A stretch of 64,000 nt of DNA from an uncultured Collinsella sp. (GCA_902467875.1 CABQWP010000004.1:1-64000), one strand, 5' to 3'. Shown: positions 1 through 8,530, counted from the stretch's first letter. Program-made: numbers and translations. Notes: generated from the letters alone by a model not told the origin.

Positions 1-102
1 TCACGAGCGGGGGCTCCTGTCGTTTCCGTGCCCCTGGATTGGGTCATAGTGTCTGTCGGTGCCAAAACATCGACATTGCCATGATCCAGACCTGCTAAAA
101 GA

Positions 103-158
103 TAGTCGTTGGGGACGTTCTTGTTTGACTGGTCATTTAAGAACGTCCCCAACGACTA
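103..158. repeat. Perfect 20-bp inverted repeat
   Basis: Arms 103-122 and 139-158 are exact reverse complements around a 16-base loop. The arm contains GGGGACGTTCTT. It lies downstream of pdxT with no gene on its other side within the window. It could form a strong hairpin but lacks a clean T-run, so a repeat element is as likely as a terminator. Confidence 0.75.
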
Positions 159-166
159 CGTAGCAT

Positions 167-230
167 GAGAGTGGATAATCTCCCGGTATGAGCCCATATT
201 CATGCTCAAGGTGGGAGATTATCCACTCTC
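167..230. repeat. Second 18-bp inverted repeat after pdxT
   Basis: Arms 167-184 and 213-230 are exact reverse complements, and the loop carries an inner TGAGC/GCTCA stem that lengthens the hairpin. It starts 8 bases after the preceding inverted repeat and ends 24 bases before the pdxT stop codon. It may end pdxST transcription on the minus strand. The arm sequence is unrelated to its neighbour. Confidence 0.7.
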
Positions 231-253
231 GTTTCGTTTGTTGATTTCGATGC

Positions 254-841
254 CTACATTTGTAGGAACAGTTCGTGGAGGCGGGTGTCTTCGTCGAGTT
301 CGGGGTGGAAGGTTACGCCGAGCTGGTTGCCCTGGCGCGCGGCGACGATACGGCCGTCGACTTTCGCTAAGGCCTTTGCGTCGCCGTGGACCTCGACGAT
401 GCGGGGCGCGCGGATAAACGTCAGCGGCACTTCACCGTCGATGCCAGCTACCTGCCCCTTGGTTCGAAAACTGCCGAGCTGCCTGCCGTAGGCATTGCGC
501 TCAACGAGCACATCCATGGTTGCCAGGCGCGGCGTGCCCTTATCGTCATGGGCGGCAAGGTCGTGAGCCAGCAGAATCAGGCCGGCGCAGGTGCCCAGGA
601 CGGGCATGCCTTCAACAATGCGGGTGCGAAGCTCCTCGAGCATGCCCAACTCATCAAGCAGCTTCCCTTGAACGGTAGACTCGCCGCCGGGAAGTACCAG
701 ACGGTCAAAGTCCTGCTTCAAATCAGCCGCCTGCCTCAGCTCAATACAGCGCGCGCCCAGCTCGGATAGTCTTGCCTCGTGCTCGGCAAATGCGCCTTGG
801 ACCGCCAGCACGGCGACCGTTTGGTCTGCATAATCGCTCAT
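254..841 (-). CDS. pdxT: Pyridoxal 5'-phosphate synthase glutaminase subunit PdxT
   Basis: This is the class I glutamine amidotransferase that hydrolyses glutamine and passes ammonia to PdxS for PLP synthesis in the cytoplasm. The 195-aa length is normal for the family. The GGES motif is at residues 52-55, the nucleophile Cys85 sits in GTCAG, and the His179/Glu181 pair in FHPEL completes the triad. The ATG is preceded by an AAGGAT ribosome site. The gene lies 20 bp downstream of pdxS on the same strand, the usual pdxST order, and is followed by two strong hairpins. Identification is firm. Confidence 0.97.
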   Translation of the reverse strand: MSDYADQTVAVLAVQGAFAEHEARLSELGARCIELRQAADLKQDFDRLVLPGGESTVQGKLLDELGMLEELRTRIVEGMPVLGTCAGLILLAHDLAAHDDKGTPRLATMDVLVERNAYGRQLGSFRTKGQVAGIDGEVPLTFIRAPRIVEVHGDAKALAKVDGRIVAARQGNQLGVTFHPELDEDTRLHELFLQM

Positions 842-861
842 GTGCGATCCTTTCTGCCGGA

Positions 862-1752
862 CTAGCGTCCGCGCTCCTCCATGATGATTTCGATCTCGTC
901 GGCGTTGATGCCCACCATGGCCTCGCCCAGGTCCTCCGAAAGCTCGGCGATGAGCTTGGCATCGGTGAAGTTTGCCACGGCCTTGACGATGGCGGCGGCG
1001 CGCTTGGCGGGGTCGCCGCTCTTAAAGATGCCCGAGCCGACAAAGACGCCCTCGGCGCCCAGTTGCATCATCAGCGCGGCGTCGGCGGGGGTCGCTACGC
1101 CGCCGGCGGCAAAGTTCACGACGGGAAGCTTACCCGTGGCATGGACCTCGTGCACCAGCTCGACCGGAACCTGCAGTTGCTTGGCTGCCTCAAAGAGCTC
1201 GTCGTTGCGCAGGGCAACAACGTCACGGATCTGCTTTTGGATCTTGCGCATGTGACGCACGGCCTGAACGACGTCGCCCGTACCCGGCTCACCCTTGGTG
1301 CGAATCATCGTGGCGCCTTCGGCAACACGGCGCAGCGCCTCGCCCAGATCACGGGCGCCGCAGACAAACGGCACGTCAAACTGGGTCTTGTCGATGTGAT
1401 AGACGTCATCGGCAGGGGAGAGAACCTCGGACTCATCGATGTAGTCGATCTCGATGGCCTGCAGGACCTGCGCCTCGACGATGTGACCGATGCGGCACTT
1501 GGCCATGACGGGGATGGAGACGGCCTCTTGGATGCCCTTGATCATCTTGGGGTCGCTCATGCGCGAGACGCCGCCTGCGGCACGGATGTCGGCCGGGATG
1601 CGCTCGAGGGCCATGACGGCGCAGGCGCCTGCCTCCTCGGCGATGCGTGCCTGCTCGGGCGTGGTAACGTCCATGATGACGCCGCCCTTGAGCATCTGCG
1701 CGAGCTCGCGATTGAGTTTGACGCGGTCGGCCTTGCTGTTCTGTTCTGCCAT
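862..1752 (-). CDS. pdxS: Pyridoxal 5'-phosphate synthase lyase subunit PdxS
   Basis: PdxS condenses ribose 5-phosphate, glyceraldehyde 3-phosphate and PdxT-derived ammonia into PLP. The 296-aa product is a typical PdxS TIM barrel with the conserved GGVIMDV opening, the [11 protein letters not shown] segment, the MAKCRIGH lysine region and the late GSGIFKS phosphate-binding loop. I chose the ATG at 1752, which starts MAEQNSKAD, because GGGAGC lies just upstream; an in-frame start 14 codons earlier would add unconserved residues. It is co-transcribed with pdxT and divergent from its likely regulator pdxR. Confidence 0.97.
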   Translation of the reverse strand: MAEQNSKADRVKLNRELAQMLKGGVIMDVTTPEQARIAEEAGACAVMALERIPADIRAAGGVSRMSDPKMIKGIQEAVSIPVMAKCRIGHIVEAQVLQAIEIDYIDESEVLSPADDVYHIDKTQFDVPFVCGARDLGEALRRVAEGATMIRTKGEPGTGDVVQAVRHMRKIQKQIRDVVALRNDELFEAAKQLQVPVELVHEVHATGKLPVVNFAAGGVATPADAALMMQLGAEGVFVGSGIFKSGDPAKRAAAIVKAVANFTDAKLIAELSEDLGEAMVGINADEIEIIMEERGR

Positions 1753-1817
1753 GGTTGCTCCCTTGGTTGGCATGTGCATTGCTTGACGGAACATCCTATC
1801 GGGGAGCTGGGTATGAC

Positions 1818-1846
1818 AAAATACTCAGTTTTCGAGATAATTACAA
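1818..1846 (-). promoter_or_regulatory. Probable pdxS promoter
   Basis: Read on the minus strand, TTGTAA (1841-1846) and TATTTT (1818-1823) are separated by 17 bases, a good sigma-70-like arrangement about 66 bases upstream of the pdxS start. An AAGGTCAG motif touches the -35 box, where a regulator could act. No transcript data support it. Confidence 0.5.
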
Positions 1847-1886
1847 GGTCAGACTAATACCAGATTGAATGACTTAATAAGGTCAG
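1845..1886. promoter_or_regulatory. Direct repeat, possible PdxR operator
   Basis: AAGGTCAG occurs at 1845-1852 and again at 1879-1886, 34 bp apart, in the pdxS-pdxR divergent region. MocR/PdxR-type regulators are known to bind direct repeats upstream of pdxST. The first copy overlaps the proposed pdxS -35 box and the second lies just ahead of the chosen pdxR start. The role is inferred from position and repetition. Confidence 0.45.
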
Positions 1887-1897
1887 GTGATAGGCTC

Positions 1898-3334
1898 ATG
1901 CTTGACTACAATTTGGAAAAACGCGGCGAAGCATCGCTCTATGAGTATGTTTACCAGCAAATTCGAGATGATATCGTAGCTGGACGCATTGTGGCGGGGG
2001 AGCATTTGCCGTCTAAGCGCGCCTTTGCCAGTCATCTGGGAATCAGTGTTATTACCATCGAGAATGCATATAGCCAGTTACTCGCTGAGGGCTATATTTG
2101 CTCAATACCACGTCGTGGCTACTACGCTTGCGAGCTTCCGGATGCACCGGTTTTGGCTTCGGCTGCGGAGGGCATCGACCGAGATGCCGTCTCTGTGGGC
2201 CCCAGCGTGCATGATGTCAACGGACAGGTCGAGCGATTCGATGCGCTTTCTCCTTCTGCTTTGGAGGCGGCGCGGCTTTGGCAAAGTGCGCTACGGGCGA
2301 CGCTGGCATCCGAAGACGAGCGCGAAATCTTTTCGCCCGCACCGGCGCAGGGCACTGCTCGGCTGCGACGCGCAATTGCTCACCATCTGCACGGGACAAG
2401 GGGTATGAATGTCGACCCCAACAACATCGTTATCGGTGCGGGCGCCCAGCTGCTCGATACCATGTTGGTTCAGTTGCTTGGCGCGGACAAGGTGTATGCG
2501 GTTGAGGATCCGGGCTATTTGCGTCTGACGCGTATCTATCAGGCTATGGGCTGCAAAGTTCGACATATCCCGTTGGATGATGAGGGCGTAGACTTGAGCA
2601 CTCTGCAGAAAAGCGGGACCGATGTCCTTCACCTGATGCCGTCCCATCAGTATCCGACCGGCCTTGTGACGAGCATTGCGCGTCGCTATGCGCTTCTGAG
2701 CTGGGTCGCCGAGCGACCAGGTCGGTATCTCATCGAAGATGACTTTGATTGTGAGTTTCGCCTTGCCGGGAAGCCGATTCCCGCGCTCGCGTCGATTGAT
2801 GCCGCCCAGTCGGTTATCTACACCAACACGTTTTCGAAGAGCCTTTCATCGGCGTTGCGTCTAGCGTACATGGTGCTGCCCGATGAGCTGATGGAGCGGT
2901 TTAGGTGCAACCTTGGTTTCTATGCCTCGTCGGTGAGTTCTGTCGACCAGGTCGCTTTGGCTCGTTTGCTGGAATCGGGTGATTACGAGCGGCATGTGAA
3001 CCGCGTGCGCGTTCGTGCTCGTGAGGCGCGTGATGGCCTGATGGCGCTTGTGCGGAAGGTATTTCCGGCAGGAGAGGTCTCGATCGAGCATGCAGACGCG
3101 GGCCTTTACTGTATCGTGGTTGCGGAGCGTGGAACGGGCAGAAGCACTTTTGCACGGGTCCTCACGCGCTCGAGCATCCCTTTTATCGATATTGGTGACT
3201 GTTTTTGGTGTGCCGATGGCGCATCTGTCCCTGAAAACTCAACTCAAATTCTTGTTCAGTATGACGATCTGAGTCCAAAAGTACTAACAACCTTGGAATT
3301 GCAGCTAATGGGGGGCACTCTGCAACCTAAGTGA
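1898..3334 (+). CDS. pdxR: MocR-type PLP-dependent regulator PdxR
   Basis: This is a GntR-type winged helix (about residues 10-75) fused to a fold-type I aminotransferase-like domain. In this family PLP acts as the effector and the protein controls pdxST. The effector domain shows SHQYPTG, DDFDCEFR and the PLP lysine Lys314 in TFSKS. The 478-aa size is typical. I prefer the ATG at 1898 (MLDYNLEKRG), since it opens directly onto the winged helix; an upstream ATG at 1865 adds 11 residues with no ribosome site. Divergence from pdxST supports the assignment. The TGA stop lies inside the left end of a 123-bp repeat element. Confidence 0.9.
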   Translation: MLDYNLEKRGEASLYEYVYQQIRDDIVAGRIVAGEHLPSKRAFASHLGISVITIENAYSQLLAEGYICSIPRRGYYACELPDAPVLASAAEGIDRDAVSVGPSVHDVNGQVERFDALSPSALEAARLWQSALRATLASEDEREIFSPAPAQGTARLRRAIAHHLHGTRGMNVDPNNIVIGAGAQLLDTMLVQLLGADKVYAVEDPGYLRLTRIYQAMGCKVRHIPLDDEGVDLSTLQKSGTDVLHLMPSHQYPTGLVTSIARRYALLSWVAERPGRYLIEDDFDCEFRLAGKPIPALASIDAAQSVIYTNTFSKSLSSALRLAYMVLPDELMERFRCNLGFYASSVSSVDQVALARLLESGDYERHVNRVRVRAREARDGLMALVRKVFPAGEVSIEHADAGLYCIVVAERGTGRSTFARVLTRSSIPFIDIGDCFWCADGASVPENSTQILVQYDDLSPKVLTTLELQLMGGTLQPK

Positions 3335-3449
3335 GTAGACTTTTAGCACTTTGGCGACCAGGCAGTTTTGTAACAAGCTATCTACCTGCGGTTTTGAAAA
3401 GCAGGATGACCGGCCTGCTCGGGATGTTCAAAAAAGTCTACTCACTTGC
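3327..3449. repeat. 123-bp palindromic element, copy 1
   Basis: The left end is CTAAGTGAGTAGACTTTT and the right end carries its reverse complement, with the last two bases diverged in this copy. A TACCTGCGG core starts at offset 56. The same layout and length occur at 4746-4868 and 14763-14885, while most of the interior differs between copies. The pdxR stop codon lies within the left end. It has no coding capacity, so it is a MITE-like or REP-like element. Confidence 0.85.
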
Positions 3450-3480
3450 CGCGCAAAGCTTCTACATGAGAAAAAATGAG

Positions 3481-3546
3481 GTTTTCAACAGGGTTTCGTC
3501 CAGCTCTTGGCAAACTTTTGGCCAGTTGGGGAGGGCTGTTGAAAAC
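3481..3546. repeat. 11-bp inverted repeat spanning 66 bp
   Basis: GTTTTCAACAG (3481-3491) and CTGTTGAAAAC (3536-3546) are exact reverse complements, and the enclosed DNA holds a further TTGGC/GCCA-type stem. It sits between repeat copy 1 and the nuclease-like gene, in a 180-base stretch where I see no gene. It could be a promoter-region operator for the downstream gene or a remnant of another repeat family. Confidence 0.45.
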
Positions 3547-3629
3547 TTGGCAGTCCGTTCGGCGCCATTTTTGGTGCGTTCGCGCCAATGCGTGACTGAC
3601 TGGGTTGAAATTCGTGTTTTCCTGTGCCT

Positions 3630-4757
3630 ATGAAGGATCTACTTTGTGACATATCGGCTTTTAGGTACTGGCGTTTGCCTCCTCAAGTCCGCGCTTTGTG
3701 TCTGCCGCTTCCACGACCGGAAGAAGACCGGCAGCGAGATGATCTCACCCGTAACCCGACGGCTGCGGTTGCGCTCGGCTTTCCGTTGTATACATTGGTT
3801 CGGACGAGAAACAAGCGGACTTGCCCTGCCAGCATTAGGCAGCGGCTGTTTCTTGGCGAGCTTCCCAGGGAATCCGTGCTGGAGACGGAGCATAGGTTTT
3901 TGGTCACGTCTCCTCTACTGACGGCATTTATCATGTCTCGACATCTGACGGATCTCCAGCTTCTTTTTGTATTGGCGGAGATGTGTGGCTTGTTTGCGGT
4001 GTGCGCTCTGCCGGCGGCACTTGAGGCGGAGCTTACGCGTGCAATTGATTCGGGCGCGATTTCGACAACGTACGGTTGGGCGCGCTGCCCGTCCGAGGAC
4101 GGTACCGCCTCAAATTTATGGCGTCGAGACGCTTTGGTTTTGGGCGGAGACCTTGACCGTTTTTGTTCAGATGTTTGCGGGATACGTTACGGCAATAGAT
4201 TTAGGACGGTGTCGCAACTCGTTCCATTGGGTGCCGCGTCGCCTTTTGAGGTCGAGGCGTATTTGCTACTTGCACTGCCGCGATCCCTGGGAGGCGAAGG
4301 TTTTTGCGGCATAGAGCTTAATGTTGAAGTGATGCTAAGCACAAGTGCCCGAGCAATTGTAGGAAAGTCCCGCGTATATATCGACCTGCTTCTGTCTTCG
4401 TCGGACGGGAGGCGACAGGTGGCCATTGAATGTCAGGGAAAGGCCTCGCACGGCCGCGCGGGGGATGGCTTGCGTGACGCAGACCGTATGACGGCCCTTC
4501 AGGCCATGGGCTACGACGTGCTTCTCCTGACACACAGACAGATATCCGATGAGGATAGATTCCGCGCGATCGTTAAGGCCGTATGTAGGATGCTCGATGC
4601 TGAATATCGTGATAAAAATTCGGATGAGCAAAGGGCTGAGGCATTGCTCCGGTCTGAACTATTCATTGACTGGACAAAATTGGGAGTAATCGACGGAAAG
4701 ATGCCCGTTAGACACAAAACAGCTCGATCGTGGACGGCTACGGTTCTAAGTGAGTAG
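3630..4757 (+). CDS. Putative PD-(D/E)XK nuclease-fold protein
   Basis: The 375-aa product belongs to no family I can name with certainty. Its C-terminal half looks like a DUF559/Vsr-type restriction-endonuclease fold: SPFEVEAYLLLALP, then a DLLL aspartate, a VAIECQGKASHG strand with the ExQ pair, then RDADRMTALQAMGYDVLLLT. The N-terminal half is rich in hydrophobic helices and resembles the front of AbiEi-like proteins, which is only a guess. A GTG two codons upstream (3624) is an alternative start, and neither has a clear ribosome site. The gene looks less GC-rich than its neighbours and is bracketed by two direct copies of the 123-bp element; its last two codons and TAG stop come from copy 2. 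Confidence 0.6.
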   Translation: MKDLLCDISAFRYWRLPPQVRALCLPLPRPEEDRQRDDLTRNPTAAVALGFPLYTLVRTRNKRTCPASIRQRLFLGELPRESVLETEHRFLVTSPLLTAFIMSRHLTDLQLLFVLAEMCGLFAVCALPAALEAELTRAIDSGAISTTYGWARCPSEDGTASNLWRRDALVLGGDLDRFCSDVCGIRYGNRFRTVSQLVPLGAASPFEVEAYLLLALPRSLGGEGFCGIELNVEVMLSTSARAIVGKSRVYIDLLLSSSDGRRQVAIECQGKASHGRAGDGLRDADRMTALQAMGYDVLLLTHRQISDEDRFRAIVKAVCRMLDAEYRDKNSDEQRAEALLRSELFIDWTKLGVIDGKMPVRHKTARSWTATVLSE

Positions 4758-4868
4758 ACTTTTGGCACTTTGGCGACCAGGCCGTTTTGCAACAAGTCAT
4801 TTACCTGCGGCTTTATAAAGCAATATGGATGGTGTGCTCGGCAAGTTCCAAAAAGTCTACTCACTTAG
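4746..4868. repeat. 123-bp palindromic element, copy 2
   Basis: Ends match CTAAGTGAGTAGACTTTT and AAAAGTCTACTCACTTAG, and the TACCTGCGG core is at offset 56. It is in the same orientation as copy 1, and about 1.3 kb separates them. The TAG stop of the nuclease-like gene is at 4755-4757, inside the left end. The interior is clearly related to copy 1 near the left end (GCACTTTGGCGACCAGGC) and less so to the right. Confidence 0.88.
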
Positions 4869-4937
4869 TTTTTGACGAGAAACCGATGCCGAAGGCGGTC
4901 CTATTTCAGGGAGTTAACAAGTTCGTGAGGCACGAAA

Positions 4938-4965
4938 AAGGCCCGAACCGTGCGGTTCGGGCCTT
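4938..4965. terminator. Terminator after rubrerythrin gene
   Basis: The stem AAGGCCCGAACCG/CGGTTCGGGCCTT has a 2-base loop and is preceded by an A-run that becomes a T-run on the minus strand. It ends transcription of the rubrerythrin gene. Confidence 0.85.
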
Positions 4966-4998
4966 ATCGAGCTAGAGATTGTCTCTCAGGCGGCTGGC

Positions 4999-5559
4999 TT
5001 AGCCAAAGTAGCGCTTGAGCAGGCCGGCGAAAGCCTTGCCGTGGCGGGCCTCGTCGCGAGCCATCTCGTGCACGGTGTCGTGGATGGCATCGAGACCAGC
5101 GGCCTTGGCGCGCTTGGCAAGATCAGTCTTGCCGGCGGTGGCGCCGTTCTCGGCCTCAACGCGCATCTCGAGGTTCTTCTTGGTGGAGTCGGTCACGACC
5201 TCGCCCAGGAGCTCGGCGAACTTAGCGGCGTGCTCGGCCTCCTCGTGGGCAGCCTTCTCCCAGTACAGGCCGATCTCGGGGTAACCCTCGCGATGAGCGA
5301 CGCGAGCCATGGCCAGGTACATACCGACCTCGGAGCACTCGCCCTCAAAGTTGGCGCGCAGGTCGGCAACGATGTCCTCGGAGACGCCCTCCATCTTGGC
5401 GACGCCCACGACGTGCTCGGCAGCCCACTCGAGCTGGCCCTCCTCCTGCTTCAGGAAACGAGAACCGGGAACGCCGCACTGGGGGCACTTAAAATCCTCG
5501 GGCAGCTGGTCGCCGTCGAACTCTTCCACATAACCGCAAACGGGGCAAACAAACTTCAT
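4999..5559 (-). CDS. Rubrerythrin with N-terminal rubredoxin domain
   Basis: This is a cytoplasmic diiron peroxidase that reduces hydrogen peroxide in anaerobes. The 186-aa protein has an N-terminal rubredoxin-like Fe(Cys)4 site at Cys5, Cys8, Cys25 and Cys28, followed by the ferritin-like four-helix domain with the ExxH ligands (EGECSE, HEEAEH, EARHG). The rubredoxin-first order is that of reverse rubrerythrins. The ATG at 5559 follows AAAGGA; the in-frame upstream extension is not conserved-looking. The gene is monocistronic with a terminator behind it and diverges from the alcohol dehydrogenase gene. A peroxide-responsive control is likely but not visible. Confidence 0.95.
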   Translation of the reverse strand: MKFVCPVCGYVEEFDGDQLPEDFKCPQCGVPGSRFLKQEEGQLEWAAEHVVGVAKMEGVSEDIVADLRANFEGECSEVGMYLAMARVAHREGYPEIGLYWEKAAHEEAEHAAKFAELLGEVVTDSTKKNLEMRVEAENGATAGKTDLAKRAKAAGLDAIHDTVHEMARDEARHGKAFAGLLKRYFG

Positions 5560-5673
5560 GATTCGATCCTTTCGATCGATGGCGATTGTGCGCTCGTCCG
5601 GTCCCGTAAGGGCCCTCTCCGGACGTGCGTCTTGACGAGTTCTATTATCCATAAATGTAACCAAATGTGAAGC

Positions 5674-5701
5674 CTATTAGGAATGATTTTTAGTAAAACA
5701 A
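5674..5701 (-). promoter_or_regulatory. Possible rubrerythrin promoter
   Basis: On the minus strand TTGTTT (5696-5701) and TAATAG (5674-5679) are 16 bases apart in an AT-rich stretch, about 115 bases upstream of the rubrerythrin ATG. This is the best sigma-70-like match in the region, but it is only a sequence match. Confidence 0.35.
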
Positions 5702-5781
5702 TTTTGAGATATGAAGATGTTGATTGATTAACGATTGGGAGGCCGTCTGCGATCTCTGCTAAGTACAATCGGGCGAGCAAA

Positions 5782-5797
5782 TGTTGACCTATCAACA
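5782..5797. promoter_or_regulatory. 16-bp palindrome ahead of alcohol dehydrogenase
   Basis: TGTTGA-CCTA-TCAACA is a symmetrical site 4 bases upstream of the AAGGAG ribosome site (5802-5807) and 12 bases after a TACAAT hexamer (5764-5769) that could be a -10 box. It looks like a repressor operator for the dehydrogenase pair. The cognate protein is unknown. Confidence 0.45.
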
Positions 5798-5815
5798 AAT
5801 GAAGGAGTTTCCTTT

Positions 5816-7036
5816 ATGCATCTAGCCCGCCGCGCCTGGTGCCGAACGTATCAAACGGTTTTTCGCATCGCATTGCCGGTACTGCCCTATACCGAGCCAC
5901 GCATTTTGGAGCATGCCGAGGATGTGCCCGCGGTGCTTCAAAAGCGCTCGATCCAGAAGGTCCTTATCGTGACAGACCCTGGTATTGCACGTTTGGGGCT
6001 CACGGAATCACTCGAGCGCGCGCTTACGGCTCAGGGGATTGCCGTTACGGTCTATGCCGAAACGCGTGCGAACCCCACGGTCTCGAATGTGGAGGAAGCG
6101 GCGGCGCTGTATCGAGAGAGCGCCTGCCAGGCCATTATCGGCTTTGGCGGCGGTTCGGCCATGGACTGCGCCAAGGGCGTGGGCGCACGCATCGCGCAGC
6201 CAAACAAGCCCATCAACAAGATGCGCGGCCTGCTGCGCGTCCACCGTCTCCTGCCGCTACTTATTGCGGTTCCCACTACTGCCGGTACGGGAAGTGAAGT
6301 CACGCTCGCGGCGGTTATCACCGATGATGAGACGCACTATAAATACCCCATTAACGACTTTGTGCTCATCCCGCGTTTTGCAGTCCACGACCCCGAGTTT
6401 ACGCGCGGGTTGCCTGCCTCCATTACGGGGCAGACGGGTATGGATGCCCTGACGCATGCTGTCGAGGCCTTTATCGGCCGTAGCACCACGCCCTACACGC
6501 GCAAGATGGCGCGTCAGGCGGTCCAGCTCATCCGCGACAATTTGCTCGAGGCCTATGAGCATGGCGACGACATGCGTGCGCGCCGCAATATGCTTTCGGC
6601 GGCGTATAAGGCGGGCGTTGCGTTTACCCGCTCCTATGTCGGATATGTGCATGCCATCGCGCACAGTCTGGGCGGCCGATACGGAATTCCGCACGGTTTG
6701 GCCAACGCGATCATCCTGCCGCACATGCTTCGCGCTTATGGTGACGCCGCCGCCCCCAAGCTTGCCGATCTTGCTCGCATGGCGGGCGTTGCGCCGGCTA
6801 CCGCGCGGGACAGTCTTGCAGCCGAGGCCTTTATCGATTGGGTCGACCGCATGAACGAGGCCCTGGGAATCCCCAAATATGTCTCGGGTATTCGCCGCTC
6901 CGACATTCCCGAGATGGCGGCGCATGCCGATGCCGAGGCCAATCCCTTGTACCCCGTTCCTCTTTTAATGGACCGCCTGGAGCTCGAGCATATGTACGAA
7001 GTTGTTGCAGGTGGTATGTTTGAGGACGAGAACTAG
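5816..7036 (+). CDS. Iron-containing alcohol dehydrogenase
   Basis: This is a group III NAD(P)-dependent alcohol dehydrogenase that interconverts alcohols and aldehydes. The 406-aa protein has the GGGSAMDCAK nucleotide-binding motif at residues 111-120, PTTAGTGSE, the GMDALTHAVEAF metal-binding segment and the HAIAHSLGG and GIPHG histidine motifs. The ATG at 5816 has a clear AAGGAG site. It is followed 9 bp later by an aldehyde dehydrogenase, so the pair probably handles one alcohol-aldehyde-acid series. The substrate cannot be read from the sequence. Confidence 0.92.
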   Translation: MHLARRAWCRTYQTVFRIALPVLPYTEPRILEHAEDVPAVLQKRSIQKVLIVTDPGIARLGLTESLERALTAQGIAVTVYAETRANPTVSNVEEAAALYRESACQAIIGFGGGSAMDCAKGVGARIAQPNKPINKMRGLLRVHRLLPLLIAVPTTAGTGSEVTLAAVITDDETHYKYPINDFVLIPRFAVHDPEFTRGLPASITGQTGMDALTHAVEAFIGRSTTPYTRKMARQAVQLIRDNLLEAYEHGDDMRARRNMLSAAYKAGVAFTRSYVGYVHAIAHSLGGRYGIPHGLANAIILPHMLRAYGDAAAPKLADLARMAGVAPATARDSLAAEAFIDWVDRMNEALGIPKYVSGIRRSDIPEMAAHADAEANPLYPVPLLMDRLELEHMYEVVAGGMFEDEN

Positions 7037-7045
7037 GAGGTTGCC

Positions 7046-8425
7046 ATGAACACCGAGGAAATTGCGCGCATCGTCGGCGATCAGCGCACCTACTTTAAGA
7101 CGCACGCTACGTTTGATGTCGATGCTCGACGTCGCGCGCTCGTGAGTTTACGCGATACGGTACGGGCGCACGAGGCCGATATTGCCCATGCGCTCAAGAC
7201 CGATTTGGGTAAGTCGCATGACGAGGCATATATGTGCGAGATCGGCACGTCGCTTTCCGAGATTCGCCATCAGATTGCGCATATGGCCCGATGGAGCCGC
7301 CCGCGCCTGCGCCCCTGCGACCTCGCCAATGCCATTAGTGTGTGCAAAACGCAAGCCGTGCCCTATGGCGTCACGCTCATTATGGCTCCGTGGAACTACC
7401 CGTTTTTGCTGACGCTCGAGCCGCTCGCCGGCGCGCTCGCTGCAGGCAACACCGTGGTCATCAAGCCGAGCGCCTATGCTCCGGCATCGAGCGCGGTGCT
7501 CAAGCAAATCTGTGAAGAGGCATTTGATCCGCGTCTGGTGACGGTTGTCGAGGGCGGGCGCGCCGAAAACGAGGCGCTGCTCGACGAGTGCTGGGACAAG
7601 ATCTTCTTTACCGGTAGTGTTCCGGTCGGCAAGCTCGTCATGGAGCGCGCAAGTAAAAACCTTACGCCCGTGACGCTTGAGCTGGGCGGAAAGAGCCCCT
7701 GCATCGTGGATGCGACGGCAAACTTGAAGGTCGCAGCGCGGCGTATCGCCTTTGGCAAATGGCTCAACGTGGGGCAGACCTGCGTGGCGCCCGACTACCT
7801 GCTGGTCGATGCGCGCGTGCACGACGAGCTGCTGGACCTCATCAGGGAAGAGGCCCGCCGTATGTTTGGCGAGCATCCGCTCGATAACGAGGATTACGGG
7901 CATATCGTCAACGCCAAGCATTTTGCGCGCGTGCGCGGGCTGATCGATCCCGATAAGGTCGTGCTTGGAGGTACCGCGCGCGAGACTTCGCTCAAGATCG
8001 AGCCGACGATTTTGGATGGCGTGTCCCCCGATGACGCCGTGATGCAGGAGGAGATTTTCGGCCCCATCTTACCGGTGCTGACGTTTGAGAGCCTAGACGA
8101 GGCCGAAGCGTTTATTACGGATCGTCCAACGCCGCTGGCCCTGTATATCTTTAGCCAGGACCGTACGGTTCAACAGCGCTTTGTGCGCTACGTGCCCTTT
8201 GGCGGCGGCTGCGTCAACGACACCATCATGCACTTGGCTACGAGCCATATGGGCTTTGGCGGCATGGGCGCGAGCGGTATGGGGCAGTACCATGGCCGCG
8301 AGAGCTTCGATACGTTTAGCCACAAGAAGAGCATCGTGAACAAGGCAACCTGGCTGGACGTGCCGTTTCGGTATGCGCCCTACGCAAGCTGGAAGCACAA
8401 ATTCGTGCGCATGTTTGTGCATTAG
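7046..8425 (+). CDS. Aldehyde dehydrogenase family protein
   Basis: This NAD(P)-dependent enzyme oxidises aldehydes to acids. It has 459 residues, which fits class 3-like aldehyde dehydrogenases, with APWNYPF at 114-120, the catalytic glutamate in LELGGKSP (211-218) and catalytic Cys246 in GQTC. The C-terminus has a basic, hydrophobic tail that may associate with membrane, as in class 3 enzymes. A GGAGG site precedes the ATG. It is the second gene of a two-gene operon with the alcohol dehydrogenase and is followed by a hairpin terminator. Confidence 0.93.
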   Translation: MNTEEIARIVGDQRTYFKTHATFDVDARRRALVSLRDTVRAHEADIAHALKTDLGKSHDEAYMCEIGTSLSEIRHQIAHMARWSRPRLRPCDLANAISVCKTQAVPYGVTLIMAPWNYPFLLTLEPLAGALAAGNTVVIKPSAYAPASSAVLKQICEEAFDPRLVTVVEGGRAENEALLDECWDKIFFTGSVPVGKLVMERASKNLTPVTLELGGKSPCIVDATANLKVAARRIAFGKWLNVGQTCVAPDYLLVDARVHDELLDLIREEARRMFGEHPLDNEDYGHIVNAKHFARVRGLIDPDKVVLGGTARETSLKIEPTILDGVSPDDAVMQEEIFGPILPVLTFESLDEAEAFITDRPTPLALYIFSQDRTVQQRFVRYVPFGGGCVNDTIMHLATSHMGFGGMGASGMGQYHGRESFDTFSHKKSIVNKATWLDVPFRYAPYASWKHKFVRMFVH

Positions 8426-8433
8426 AAAAGGGC

Positions 8434-8473
8434 GCAGGTAATACGAACAAGTGTTCCTATTACCTGCATTTTG
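8434..8473 (+). terminator. Terminator after aldehyde dehydrogenase
   Basis: Stem GCAGGTAATA (8434-8443) pairs with TATTACCTGC (8458-8467), followed by ATTTTGCG. Confidence 0.7.
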
Positions 8474-8530
8474 CGTTAGACTACTGTTATGGAGCACGGA
8501 TGGGCCAACTCCCTTTAGAAGGGATTTGGT

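Noticed and set aside
3331..3633. A 100-codon ORF starting in repeat copy 1
   Set aside because: It begins at the repeat end and has no domain; its start is an ATG made by the repeat sequence.
4787..4975. A small plus-strand ORF in the gap before rubrerythrin
   Set aside because: It starts within repeat copy 2 and runs through the rubrerythrin terminator; it has no ribosome site.
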